Below are positions 49,101 to 61,000 of a DNA stretch of 64,000 nt, piece after piece. Source of the DNA: Pipra filicauda (Eukaryota; Chordata; Aves; Passeriformes; Pipridae); the NCBI RefSeq assembly GCF_003945595.2, contig NW_024104617.1, forward strand, positions 74,095 through 138,094, given 5' to 3'. The notes beneath the pieces are model-generated. The model was not told the origin of the DNA and did not search any database. It saw only the letters and a list, made by a program, of their open reading frames with translations. Positions within the stretch are counted from its first letter, which is position 1, and the number at the start of each line of letters is the position of its first letter. Position numbers and translations under genes: made by a program.

Positions 49101-50460
49101 AAAGAATGGCAGCAGTTTCATTTTAGCAATATTTCTGAGATCATTAAGGTTGACTGCAGATAGCTGGACTTCAGCTCTTGCAAATCTACAGAAAGCATGC
49201 AGGGCTGAGCAGTTTAAAGCTGGCAATGTATAGAAGTGGTTTGGCTGGTATGCAATGTCATCTTATATTTTACCAGCTTGTCCCTATATCATGCAAAAGC
49301 TAGTGTAGAAACACTGTTTACTATCTTATAAAGTAATATAAACATTTTTCACTGTTTGAGGTGCCAGATGCTTTCCCATCTGTAATCACAGAGCAATGTA
49401 ACACTTGATGTTTCAGTGCACCAACTGTGCCAAACAGAAGCATCTTGGTTTTCAGCCACTGCTACAAATCATTTAGATAGAAATTTTTGGTGCTTCATAA
49501 TGCAGATGCAAAGACAAATCAGTGTGTTCAATTTTATCCTCAATTCTTTCCTGACAGGAAGTGTCGCCCACATATTCTTGGCAGAATTTCGGATGTGAAC
49601 TTCATAGAAGGGCCCAGCTGTCTCCCAAGTGACAGGAACAAGAGTTTTATCATTCATTTTCATGGGATCAAAAATAAGACTAAGATTTGGGCAAAAGCAG
49701 ACAGGGTTGTAAGACATCCTATCTGTCAGTTTTTGATGTCTGGATCAGGATGGTCTTAGCTGAAATTCTTGTGACTTGAGGGACATGTGTCAACTGAATG
49801 TTTCTTGTTTAGTATTGCTTTCTATTTCAAAGCACACAGCAAACTGTCACAGATGTTAGAAATTTCTAGAATTTCATGCACTTATGCTCAGCTGAATTCT
49901 TTCTTGTGGAAGATCCTTGATAGGTTAATTAATATTTTTGGTTTTGCTGTGCAGGAAATATAGACATAAAATGGAAAGATTTTTTTAAACATTTGTGTCT
50001 GTCCTGTGGCTTTACATGTTATTTACTATTTTCCTCAGCCAGCAGCTTTGTTTCCACACTGTAAACTAATCACCAGTGGATATTTCGTCAAATAATATTA
50101 TGTTGTAATTAATTTACTTTTTTTTTCTCCTTCCATTGTTTAAAAACTGTACATCTATCATTTATCTGCTTGAGTTAAACTTGAATGCTATTCCAAAAGG
50201 ACAGGATACACTTTCAGTCTTGAAGCCTGCTCCCAAAATGAAGTAATGAGAAATCTTAACAGAAACTTCAGTGGCATCTGGAAGGAGCCTGCAATATGCA
50301 TACTGACAGCTTTAAGTAGTGCCAAGGACAATTAATCATATGTATCAGATTTGCTTATTTTAGCTTATTCATGACATCACATTATTTTGAAAGTGTATAC
50401 ACAATAAAACGTATTGGGAAACCAGGGAAATTATAGTTCAGTTGCGAAGATATGGGTATG
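46143..50460. other. Unique AT-rich DNA, nothing recognised
   Basis: A weakly duplicated phrase (aaatgttta...gtac...aaatg) occurs at about 47197 and 47257. An acceptor-like ctttcctgacag lies at 49546-49557, upstream of an open frame ending at 49759 that I cannot assign. No repeat family is recognised. Confidence 0.4.
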
Positions 50461-50525
50461 GGATCAGTTCCTCCCTCTACCACAGACTGTCAGTGTGGCA
50501 TTAGGCAACTTGCTTTAGTCCAGAG
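50461..50525 (+). mobile_element. Possible MIR-type fragment
   Basis: The phrases cctctaccacagactgtc, agtgtggcattaggcaact and tgctttagtc resemble the MIR core ('tgccacttactagctgtgtgaccttgggcaagt'). It is short and diverged. Confidence 0.4.
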
Positions 50526-52679
50526 TCATAGGCTATATCTTGAGTCAATACAAGAGGGAACAGGTATAATTTCAGTGGAGATATGGCAATGAAAGCACCT
50601 TAGGATCCATCTAACAAATACCTTACATATGAATACTATTACAATGTTCACATGTTCTTCTGTGTATTAAAAAGAGGCAAACCCCTCAAGATAAACATAT
50701 GTAGAAAATAAAACCACAGAACTATATTGTCAGCAACACATTCTGCTGTAATAATCTCAAGCATCCACTGGAATGATGGGAAATTATTAATATGAATCAG
50801 TCAGGAATAATTTTATATGCCATTAATCTTTGCATATTAACATATACTTAGTAGTTGGACATAAATAGTGTCAGCTATATCAACTGCTAGCAGGAACTAC
50901 AGCCAGAAACTGAAATAAAAAAAAAAAAATCACACAAATGTACTGAAGGAAAGAGAAGTGTGGTACAACAGTTACTGTCATTGGCACCAATTGTGAAATA
51001 CCAGCCCTTTAGTAGTGTGGGAAAAATAATAATAATAATAATGGATTTGGGAAAAATAAGAGCATCAGGAATAGCAAATGTAAATTAGCATGGTTGAACC
51101 TTGCATGATTCCATACAAAAAAAAGGTGTGGACCTTTGCCACTGGGCAAGGATAGACCTTTAGGTCTAATTTTTCAGTTACTTTGCTCTTCCAAGAGGAA
51201 AGCAAGATGGGAAGAATGAGAAAACCTATGAATAGCTATGCATAAGTGTAGCTGATCCTCCATAAAAGCATGTGAAAAATGTAGCAAGAAGTCCAGCAAT
51301 TCTTTCACAGTCTCCCACAAAGCAAAGAGGGTGAACTGTACAATATTCAGATTTAAGGAAAATAAGGGAAAGAAGAATTAATTTCTGTTATGCAGTAGTC
51401 AATACACAGTATCAGTAATTTTCTTTGAGTTTTAAGTGGAATTTACAGTATCATAAGCCTTTCCCTGTGAGTCCAGTGTATCAGTCCACTAAAACATCAT
51501 TGCGGTTTAGCTCTATTGGCGTTTTCAGATGAGGAGCCAACCACTGAAGCACTTGCTGAGTTGAGTTTTTCTCAAAGGAGAGAATTTTAAGTGGAAACAT
51601 GTTTTGGGTTTGAAGAAAAATGAAGAGTACCTAATTTGTCTACTCAGAAGTACTTTTGGAAAAACACAAACAAGGATTGCCCAGAGAACCAGTCTGTAAT
51701 TTCTTAGATGTCCTGAGGATATCTGGGTTCTCTGACCCTCTAAGCACAGCACAGATAATCCCAAGCCTATACTTATCTCTCCTGTTATCATTCATGAAGT
51801 TGGATTTATGGGATTTTATGCTGATCTGAGTAATCTTTTTTAATGTATTTCTGTAGTCCTGTTACACTATTCTAGATCAAAATTTTCACTCTCAAATGCA
51901 TTTTTTCCAATGAGAGTTGAATATTAAAACCTGAAGATTTTTACATATTTGATGTGCAGAAGAAGCTGAAATCCATCCTGCTTTATTATACTTTTTAAAC
52001 AAGGTAGAGACCGAAGATTGTAATGTTTATAAACCATTTTATTTAAAATGACTCTATCCAGACTATAGTTTTTCAACTAGAAATACACATATATGTATCA
52101 GCTAAATATATATTTTGATTTTGGAGGGTGTTTTTACATATTTACAAGCCTCATTAGCTTTCTGCTTTCCCTAACTCTGGCCACAGTTCTCCAACCATCT
52201 GCAAATTTCTCCTTTCAATGACTTGTCAGTGCCTGCCCACTTATTCAAAAATCAGCAGAACAGGATCCTAGGTCAACAACTAACAATGATAACTTCTGTT
52301 TTCTACAATCCTCAACCCTATCTTGCATTCCTAAAATACAATGGGGATTTTAGATACTCAAATCTTCTTACTAGCCAAAGGAGAATAAAATCAACATGCT
52401 GTCAGCATGTTTTACCTCTCTGTTTGAACTTAGTGATTCAATCACTTTCAGGAAATTCTCCAAAGTGACGAGAGTAAAGAAGGAGGTTTTGATTCTCTTA
52501 TTTCTCCCTTCAGATTACTTTAATGGCATTAAGAGACATTATTTGCATTAATATATTAATTTTCAGGTTAAGAGTAAGCAGAGTTTTCTTGGAAGAGCAT
52601 TATGTTTTGTCAGCAATTAAAAAGCTACTGACTGTGCATGATTTCTCAGGGATTTCATTTTGGTCCCTCCACACAGACA
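50526..52679. other. Unique AT-rich DNA with two simple repeats
   Basis: A run of 13 A lies at 50917-50929 and (AAT)6 at 51025-51042. Nothing else is recognised. Confidence 0.5.
51025..51042 (+). repeat. (AAT)6 microsatellite
   Basis: Six uninterrupted AAT units are flanked by two copies of gggaaaaata. Confidence 0.93.
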
Positions 52680-52850
52680 GGCACACGTTAGCCCCCGCCC
52701 CGCTGTGTCTCCCTGCTGCTGCCCCAGGCAGGGAAGGGATCCCCCCGCCAGGGCCTGCTGGGAGTTGCAAAGGCAGAACAGGCAGCAGCCTGTTGGCTGG
52801 GGCAGTGGCATGTGTCCCACTCCTCTGCCCAGTGCATTCCTCTTACAAAT
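52680..52850. other. GC-rich patch, few CpGs
   Basis: A patch of about 170 bp with C-rich runs (near 52692-52701 and 52741-52748) contrasts with AT-rich flanks. Overlapping frames on both strands are open by virtue of composition. It is not a CpG island and no repeat family is recognised. Confidence 0.35.
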
Positions 52851-53639
52851 TCCATAGAAATGCATCCCCTTAGAGGTCTTGGTGGAAGGAGGACATCAGA
52901 TTCTGAAGCCACCACAGGGAAAATGGCAAAGAGTATGATCAGGCACACAATGCTATAAAGATGGAACCAGGCTGAAAACATCTTCTGATCATCCCAAGAA
53001 TGGAAGGGTACAAAGAGAAAAACAATGGACGGCCCAGACCTTGCCCTGACTGGCAAGCACAGAGCCCTGAGTCTCATTTTCCTGGGTTAATGGGAAGCCT
53101 AAGGAATGCAACATGGATCAAATGAGTTAGAAGCAAAACCCAACAAAGGCTATGCTCCCTAATACTTTACAACCTGCTCAGAAACTTCAGCAACTGCAGT
53201 GATACCAATACAACTTTCTGTAAAACTCGTCTTCCCATCCTTCTGCTTTTTTTCCAGATAATGAGAAAAATGTAGGAAGTTCTCCCATACAAAAGGAGAA
53301 CGCTGGCACTGTAGCAGAACAAGTAGGTGCGGCACATTATACTTCAGTTCTTGAGCATCTCTAGCTTAATTTTGGTGCTAAATGGGATGCATTCAGTAGG
53401 AATCTTCCTCCTTTGTCATCAGTCATGGTGACATTTTCAAAGATAGAGAAGATAAACATCGCAAAACGCTATCAGGGAAATGTAGAAGATATATATTAGC
53501 TTTGATGTAAGCCTTTTATGGCACACATAAAAATAAATGATCTAAAATGTTAATACAAATCACCAAGCACATATATGTGAAATCACAAGAGCCATCAGTG
53601 AGTTATAGATCAGCATCTGTGTAACAAGACCCATGAGCT
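52851..53639. other. Unique DNA, nothing recognised
   Basis: No gene or repeat is recognised. Confidence 0.45.
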
Positions 53640-53930
53640 GCAGCGTTGGATAAATTCTATTTACATTATCTAGCTATGCTTCCCTGCACATATCCATGCA
53701 AAGCATTGTTTCATTATCAAGACTGTTTCTTCCCTGTGAAATGTAAATCTTGCAATGGGGGCCTGCTGAGATACAGGACTGAGTGCAATGTGACTCCACC
53801 ATGCTAATTAACAGACAGGCTCAATCTCAAAGTAAATGTCAATCCATGTGATTAGAGCAATTGCTGCACTGGCATTTTCTTTGCTGCCTGAAGAAAGCAA
53901 CTTCAGAGTCATTCTTTGCTTTAAAAGCCA
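53640..53930. promoter_or_regulatory. Candidate conserved non-coding element with POU/SOX-like motifs
   Basis: A repeat-free block contains an octamer-like atgcaaag (53696-53703) abutting a SOX-type cattgtt (53704-53710). A homeodomain core taatta lies at 53805-53810, with gtaaatgtcaatcc-type sequence downstream. The order of the POU and SOX cores is the reverse of the classical composite element, so joint binding is doubtful. This is the most enhancer-like stretch by eye. Confidence 0.28.
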
Positions 53931-54456
53931 AACTACAGCACACACTCTGGTCCTAGGCTACTATTCAAGTTTGTCCCCCTTCTTCGTTGCTTTATCATTA
54001 CCCTGATTTGTTCATTTTCTCCTTTTTAAAAGAAGAATTTTACAGGATAACATTATAGTATAGGTATACTTCTATTGGCATAATAGGTGTAATTATCAAG
54101 ATGTATGATTTAACACAACTTTTGTTGAAAATAGTAGAATTAAGCGTAAGAAAAATGAAGCCATTAAGACATAAGAGACTAGAAAGCAATCACAGAAGTA
54201 ACAAAAGCAGGCTTGGGGAGGAGAATACAATAAGCTAGAGCTCTCTCTAGCTTGTGTCAGGGAAAAGACATGGCCTAGTACATAAAAAAATAAACCATTA
54301 TCATTATCTATCCCAGGAGTGATTTAGGAGGATAATTTTCTTGCAATTCAAAGAATGGAATCACATAGTTTTGAAGTTATCAACTTGCTCTTTTTTTCCC
54401 TACTGTCTGAAGACACTTCTCACAAAAATTTTGTTATTGAATCTTTCAAACAAAAC
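53931..54456. other. Unique AT-rich DNA
   Basis: A small inverted repeat aagctagag/ctctagctt lies at 54232-54253. The left end of the LTR cannot be followed beyond about 54457, so diverged LTR sequence may extend slightly into this stretch. Confidence 0.45.
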
Positions 54457-54524
54457 ACCAGCAAGATCAGGTAGAGAATTGGAAGTGTAAAAGCTGGAAA
54501 ACTCATGGGTTGAGACAAAGACAG

Positions 54525-54530
54525 TTTAAT
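54525..54530 (-). promoter_or_regulatory. LTR poly(A) signal (ATTAAA)
   Basis: The plus-strand tttaat is ATTAAA on the LTR sense strand, about 180 nt downstream of its TATA box and at the position where this family carries its signal. Confidence 0.6.
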
Positions 54531-54707
54531 AGGGAAAGAAAAAGCCCCCCACACAAAGAAAAGCAAAGAATTAATTCACTGCTTCCCATGGGCAGGTGGG
54601 CGTTCAGCCATCTCCAGGAGAGCAGGGCCCCATCACATGTAATGGTGACTTGGGAAGGCAAACACCATCACTTCAAATGTGTGCCCCTCCCCACTTCTTC
54701 TCCTAGC

Positions 54708-54715
54708 TTTATATA
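54708..54715 (-). promoter_or_regulatory. LTR TATA box
   Basis: On the minus strand the sequence cagtatataaag contains TATATAAA, at the U3/R boundary expected for this LTR. It is intact, so weak minus-strand promoter activity is possible. Confidence 0.65.
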
Positions 54716-54989
54716 CTGAGCATGATGTGATGTGGTATGGAATATCCTTTTGGTCAGTTTGGGTCATCTGTCCCTGCTATGTCTCCTCCCAGCTTCCCAT
54801 GCACCTCCAAACTCCTCAGCAGCATGACAGCACAAAAAGGAAACAAGGCCTGGTCTTATTGTAAACACTGCTCAGCAATAACAAAAACATCTCCATATTA
54901 TCCACTCTGTGTTCAGCACAAGTCCAAAACGCAGCCCCTGACCAACCATTGTGAAGAAAGTTAACTCTACCCCAGCCACAACCAGCACA

Positions 54990-57813
54990 ACTCTTTATGA
55001 ATTTCAGTCTCTCTCTGTGATGAAGCATTTATTCACTCACATGACTCCTTAAACTGTGCTTCACCTCACAGACTTTTCATGTATGGCCTTTGAATCCCTC
55101 TCCTAAAAGGCTCACCTTTGTGACTACATTCACTGGATAAGGATCTATATATTCTCAACTTTTTGCCTCTGAGGAAGGGAAAGAGCTCAGCAGACTGGCT
55201 CTTATTTCACATTCAATGATAAGATTGGTTACACATACAGAAAAAAAATTGGACAAAACATGCTAGATAAGGAAGTAGCAGGTCTAATAAGAGAAGTGAT
55301 GTTTCACTCCAAATCTACTTTACAAATATCTACCAGAGAGAGAAACTTTCTAAATGTGATGATGTGCACTGTACAGTATCAGGATAGTTTCTATCTTGGT
55401 TCTTGCGTGGTTTCAGCCACGCAGAAATAAGTTTTTTCCTGAAGTAAACATATTTGCTTCCCCCCCTCTAGTCCCAAAATATGAAGATAATATTCAGCTT
55501 TTGAACAAAAGAAATAAGCACTTTCCTTCTCTTCTAATTAATGGGTATCTCCATGTCTTGAGGACTTCTCTTGTCAAAACATGTGCAACTTGTAGTGGTT
55601 TGCTATTAGTAATGATGTTAACAATGACCTGTCAAATTAACCAAAAACAAGTGAATTAAGACTGCTTGTGAAACAGACAGAAAGCCTGATGGGAATGTCA
55701 AAACTAACAGAATAGTTTCAACTTTGGTGGTCTGCTAGGATTATATATGACAGACTTTGAAAGGTCAGAAACAGTTAATCAGCTTAACATAGAAGAATTG
55801 ACCAGAATTGTCACTTCAGAAAGATTGCTAGACATTATACATGCCTTGATTAAAAAAAGAAAAAAGTGCTTATTATGAAAAAATCTCTTCAGTGCATTTT
55901 AACATCTTCTGTTATAATCATATTTTCTCACAGCAGACCTATTTAGACATAAAAATATATCTGAAGTTTAGAAGGACCATTATTCATTACATCAATTCAG
56001 CACCACACTGGAGTAACTCTTATGTTCTTTAATTGAATGAATAGAAGATTTTGGTTAATAAAATATTTCTTGATCCCAGGGTTTCTTTAGGAATTAAAGG
56101 ATTTTCCAGTATACATTGCCACTGAAAGGCAAGCAAAATCTCCAATAAGAAAAACATCCATTAGGAGCTTTGGGACCGTACACACAAAGATCTGAATTAA
56201 AATCTCTGCTTTGAAAGCATAGCCCCTAATCTCCTGCCTAGAAGGAATGTTCTTCTTTGTCTGTCCTTGTTTCAAATACAGATATGTAGCAGCAAAAAGA
56301 AAAACAAGTAAACAAACAAAAAACCCCAAATCAACAAACCACCACCCCCAACATACATACATTAAAATCTACATTGGTGAAAAGGGTTAGACATTTTTTA
56401 CATAAATGTAATACCGCCAAATCTGCAGATTTTAATTGTGTGTTTTCCTAAAGCCACATTTCATATCAAAATATATTGGCATTGGCATGCCACTACCAAC
56501 AATACCACAAGATAGCAGAATTTTAGTAATATATTTATTATTAAATTATGAAATACAAATTTATCTCCATTTTCAATACATACAATAGATTTAGAAGGAC
56601 ATAATTCACACTATATGGATTTATGTAAGCACCCTAAAACATTCCAGTTTTCACTGTCTTGGAAATAGAAAAGTGGGCTGAGGTTTATGTCTAAAGACCT
56701 GACTCTGGGTCACAAAAGGAGAATTCAAAAGAAAGAGACAGATTTAGTTGCTAAGAGACCACAGCTACTGAACACATGCTGTTATCTAATGGCATGCAAT
56801 GAAGGCTTTCCAGTGAGAGAATGTGTAACATATCTCTATGTACCAATAACGCCTGTCATTCACTGAGGGTAATAGTGGAGGAGGCCCTTCATTGTAAGTC
56901 AAAGTGTACAAATGTCTAAATAAAAAAATAACCGACACCAAAACCAACACAAAAAAGTCCTGAGGACTAAAACCTTTTTAATTTATTATTTCTTCATGTG
57001 TTTTTAAGTTACTAAATGATGAGTTTGATCACATGTCACATCTCTGCTACTAATCTGCTGACAATAATCCTTATCTTATGATTAGCAATATAAACTTCCA
57101 TGACACTGAAGCATGCAGAAGAAAGGAGTCAGTACCAGTCTGATAACTACAGAACTAAAAGCATTGTATGTAATGTTCAGATGATAGAATACCACCCCTT
57201 GTCTACAACAAACTTGTAACTGACAGAGTCCCTTCTGGAAAAAGCCAACTTTGGACTTCAGCCTGAATGCAAGGCAACACTTAGTCCTGGAAGCATCAAA
57301 AAGGCAAGCTATTTCAACATTTATCAGATTCAGATTACAAAACCCAATAAACTGTAAAAAAAAAAAAAAATCCATTTAGAGCTTTATTTTCCATATTTAT
57401 ACTACTCACTGAACTTAAAAGTTTCACCAAAATGCTGCAGGCATCTCAGAAATATTATATGGAGACTAGGTGGCACTGCTCCTGCAGCTTCTTTGCTCTG
57501 AAATACTTTGGATATGTTTTTTTCCTTAAGCAAAGTATTCATTCTCTCTCCCTCATCACTTTCTTCTTCTTACTCCTCAAAATTTTGATCTGTCTGAACA
57601 TGCAGAAGAGTAGGCAGTCCAGGAGCTTTGAGCAATAACCAGTCATCCTCAATAAGTTATTCCTGCTTAAGCATTAGTGTCTGTAACTAAACTTGGAATC
57701 CTCTCAATGTCTCTATCCACTGGCTATAGAAGGCTAGTACATGACTAGCTGAAACTAGACACCAAAGTTGTACATGTCTATAATTAAATAAAATTAATTG
57801 CACACTTACTGTC
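54990..57813. other. Unique AT-rich DNA, nothing recognised
   Basis: An A/C-rich patch lies at 56295-56360 and a run of 14 A at 57357-57370. No gene or further retroviral sequence is seen beyond the LTR. Confidence 0.45.
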
Positions 57814-58085
57814 ATAATCACAGAAAAATTGGGGTTGAAAAGGACCTTTAATGGCCATCTAGTCCAGCCCACCTGCAATGAGCAGGGATATCTTTAACTA
57901 GATCAGGTTGCTCAGAGGTACATCCAGTCTGACCTTGAATATTTCCAGGAATAGGGCATCCACCGCCTCTCTGGGAAACCTGTTCCAGAGCCTTGCCATC
58001 CTCCTTGTAAAAGTCTTCTTCCCTATATCTACTCTGAATCTACTCTCTTTAAGTTTAAATCCTTTATCCCTCGTCCTATCAAATC
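57814..58085 (-). mobile_element. CR1 LINE 3' fragment
   Basis: About 270 bp of inverted CR1: ataatcacagaaaaattggg, ggccatctagtccagcccac, ctagatcaggttgctcagag, gaatagggcatccaccgcc, gaaacctgttccagagcct, ending near ccctcgtcctatcaaat. The sense strand is minus. It differs in sub-family text from the copy at 45695, which uses the 'gtgatttcatcacctcc' version. Confidence 0.95.
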
Positions 58086-61000
58086 TGAATCTGGATTAGG
58101 TAACACATGGGGTTACCAAGATCCAGGGCACAGATATACACCCTGTTACTTACATTTATTCATTAAATTTATGCAACTTAACCTAGGCAGGTTGCTTACA
58201 GAAAAAGACTAAGGCTACTTCCACTCTTTTCCATTGCAACATCACACTAAAAAGGTAACTTTAAAGTTGTCTTGCACAATGACTACGCAGAGAGTTTTTT
58301 CCCAGCACTGCTCTACCCCATGCTAGTGTCTTTTTCCAGAATAGTGTCCAGAAAGAGAGTGAAGCTCTTGTTCCTAGACGTTAGCTGATGTGAATACTGA
58401 TGCTCCCATGAAGCTGTGAATCTGCTGTATGTTATTCATCCACAGAGCTACAATGAATATTTGCTTCTTAGCAAAATTATTGAACTAATAAAGTGTAATT
58501 GTTCCTTTGCAACTATTGTGGTCAGTAACATATCCAGCTGTCATGAATGTGCACTCTATTCTCATGCCAAAATTCTCAAAGAAACAAAACATTGTGATAT
58601 TCTTCTCTTAATGTGTGTGTTTAATTACTGATAAAAAGAATGGGAGTTATAGATGTGAACTAAAGAAAAATTCTGCATATTCACCCAAATTAGACAAGAT
58701 TATTCCCCCTCCACGCATTTGTGAAAACATTCATTTAATTGCAAAGTTTCCTTCTAATATTCAAAACCAGAGAAAGCAGAATTTTCAACCTGTTTAATTC
58801 TAGTATCTTTTTGTTCACTCAAAAAGTCTAACTAAATCTTTAGAAAACAAATAACCTTTGTTATAGAATGAATGGCTATAATTTGGATCAATGTCCACAA
58901 TCAAGACACAAAAAGGTGCAGAAAGGCAGAAACCTTCTGCATTCAAACACCAAACTCATAATGAAAAAAGCAACGAACCATGCATTTAATTTTCAAGAAT
59001 ATTCAATCAGAACGTTAAAATGCATTACGATTATAAGATGCTGCTAAAAATCCACATCTTCCTTATATCTGTAAACTCTTTAAGTGATTTAATAAGTCAA
59101 TAGAATTTCCACATTAAATGTTTAAATGTTTACATATAATCAATTAAACCAGCACACGCATGTGTATGTATGGGTTTGTGCATTTTAAACAGAACAGTTT
59201 TTATCTATGAATAAATTAATTATGAATGACAGTCAACCAAAAGCTATCTTTGTAAGAACAATAATCATAGTTTTGACTCCACTGTAGTCATTCTAAAACC
59301 TCCATTTGCTTTTAAAATGTCCATCTCTCTTCAAAAGTTACTAAATAAAATTACATTTATAACTATATGTATAAGTATATTCTTTGATAAATATAAGTCC
59401 AGTCTAAGTACAGGTACTGAAGTAAGATCCTACATCCAGAGCTTCCATTTCTGTTACTAAACAGTTACCACTTCTGAAAAGGACAGATCATTGCATGCAT
59501 CAAATAAGCTTTATAAATTACATTACACTGTTGTGAGGAACCATCCCCAGGTTATCTGTCTTCTGGTAATGTTTTTCATAGTGCTAAAGAGATATACTAT
59601 AGAAAGCATGTTATTTTGCATTTAAGTAATCATTTATTTATGAGAAAACTACATGTTTGTTCCAACAGAAGTAAATGCCTGGCATAAGGCTTGGGGTTTA
59701 CTTGGGGTTTTTGAGTTAAGGAGAGGAGCATGATTTTCTTAACCTTACTGTAGCCATTGAGACTATAAAGGAAAACAACTGCTTAAATAATGTAGACCAA
59801 GCAAAACACACCTCTGAGAATTAAACATGCTGCACACAACCACATCATATACACAATATGCATTCTTTGTAATAAAGATCTATATTCTAAATAAGCAGTT
59901 AAAACCTTTCCTGAGCAGGTTGCAAGTCCCTGTATGTGTTGTACAAATTGAAGCCACTTTGACCTCTCTGTTATGGATCGCATGTGGTTTTCCAAGGAGG
60001 CTGAGGGCCAACACCTGTTCCAATGAAAAAGCTGCTCACAGTTTCTGGTTCTGTAAACTCAATTTCATAGAGGCTCTTTGATTTGTGGTCTTGAATTTTC
60101 ATTTTCCACAATTCGACTCTAAAGAATACTTTTAATGCAATAATCTGAAAAAACTACTAGAATCTGCACAAGATGCCATTGAGCTACAGGCTTCCTACTA
60201 AAAAGTTAGACTTGTATTCTCATGCCATAGAATGAAAGCATTTTTCTGATTTTTTGTTGATTTATATATCTCTTCATAACAAATGAAAAAGATTTATTTA
60301 CATTATATCACTAATGGAACTTTATGTCCTGGAATTCTTACATCAGTTGCTAAACAGCTTAAAAACTGAAACAAATAAAATCTATTTTCAATCTGTTGTC
60401 ATTTACCCTGTCTTTTTGCCTAGGATATATAGTGCAGAACACCATATGTGGTTACTTCTGACGTCTGAAAGCAAAAGAGTTGTTTACTACCAATGTATCT
60501 GATCTTGGTAACCAGTCTAAACTAAAAAAAAAAACACAAAACCAAAACTTCTCACCTCAGTATCATGTAATTTTTTGAAGACTAATTATAAAAATAGGCA
60601 ATTAATTAACTTTAGAAAGTGTTTAATAACTATTTTCTTTTTCTGTGTTCTCACAGGGATCTAAAAGCTTCAACATCTTAAAGTAAATATCAGACAGGAC
60701 AGAGAATTGAGAAACTGTTTCCAGCTCTTGCTGATGCCCATTTCTTTGAGAGTCCAGAGCAAACTCAGATGTTGCTTACTCTTAAATTTTGGTTTCCTAA
60801 TCTTGAATTTCAATATTTTAATGGAAAGTAATAGGTATTCCTTCCTGAATTAGAAAGATTACCTGAGAATACACTCTAAGCAAAGCTAATAACTGAAACA
60901 GAGCATGAAAGTTTTAAATACTAACATGAGAAAGACAAACAGTAAGATACAGAAAGCAGCAGCATTTAACCAGTCTTAGTGAAAGAAAGTACTACTTTGT

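Larger units (their letters stand above)
54457..54989 (-). mobile_element. Solo LTR of an avian endogenous retrovirus, partial
   Basis: I recognise a widespread avian LTR family. Read on the minus strand it begins TGTGCTGGTTGTGGCTGGGG at 54989 and continues with the typical U3 text (complements of cagcacaagtccaaaac, gtaaacactgctcagcaa, cctcccagcttcc and tggtcagtttgggtcatctg). A TATA box and a poly(A) signal follow in the right order. The end on the left side is lost: homology fades near 54457, before the expected terminal bases. No gag, pol or env remnant lies next to it, so it is a solo LTR or a truncated copy. I cannot assign the class (K- or L-like) with certainty. Confidence 0.85.

Noticed and set aside
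54990..57813. Retroviral internal genes next to the LTR
   Set aside because: Neither flank of the LTR has open frames with gag, protease, polymerase or envelope features, and no second LTR was found, so it is treated as solo.
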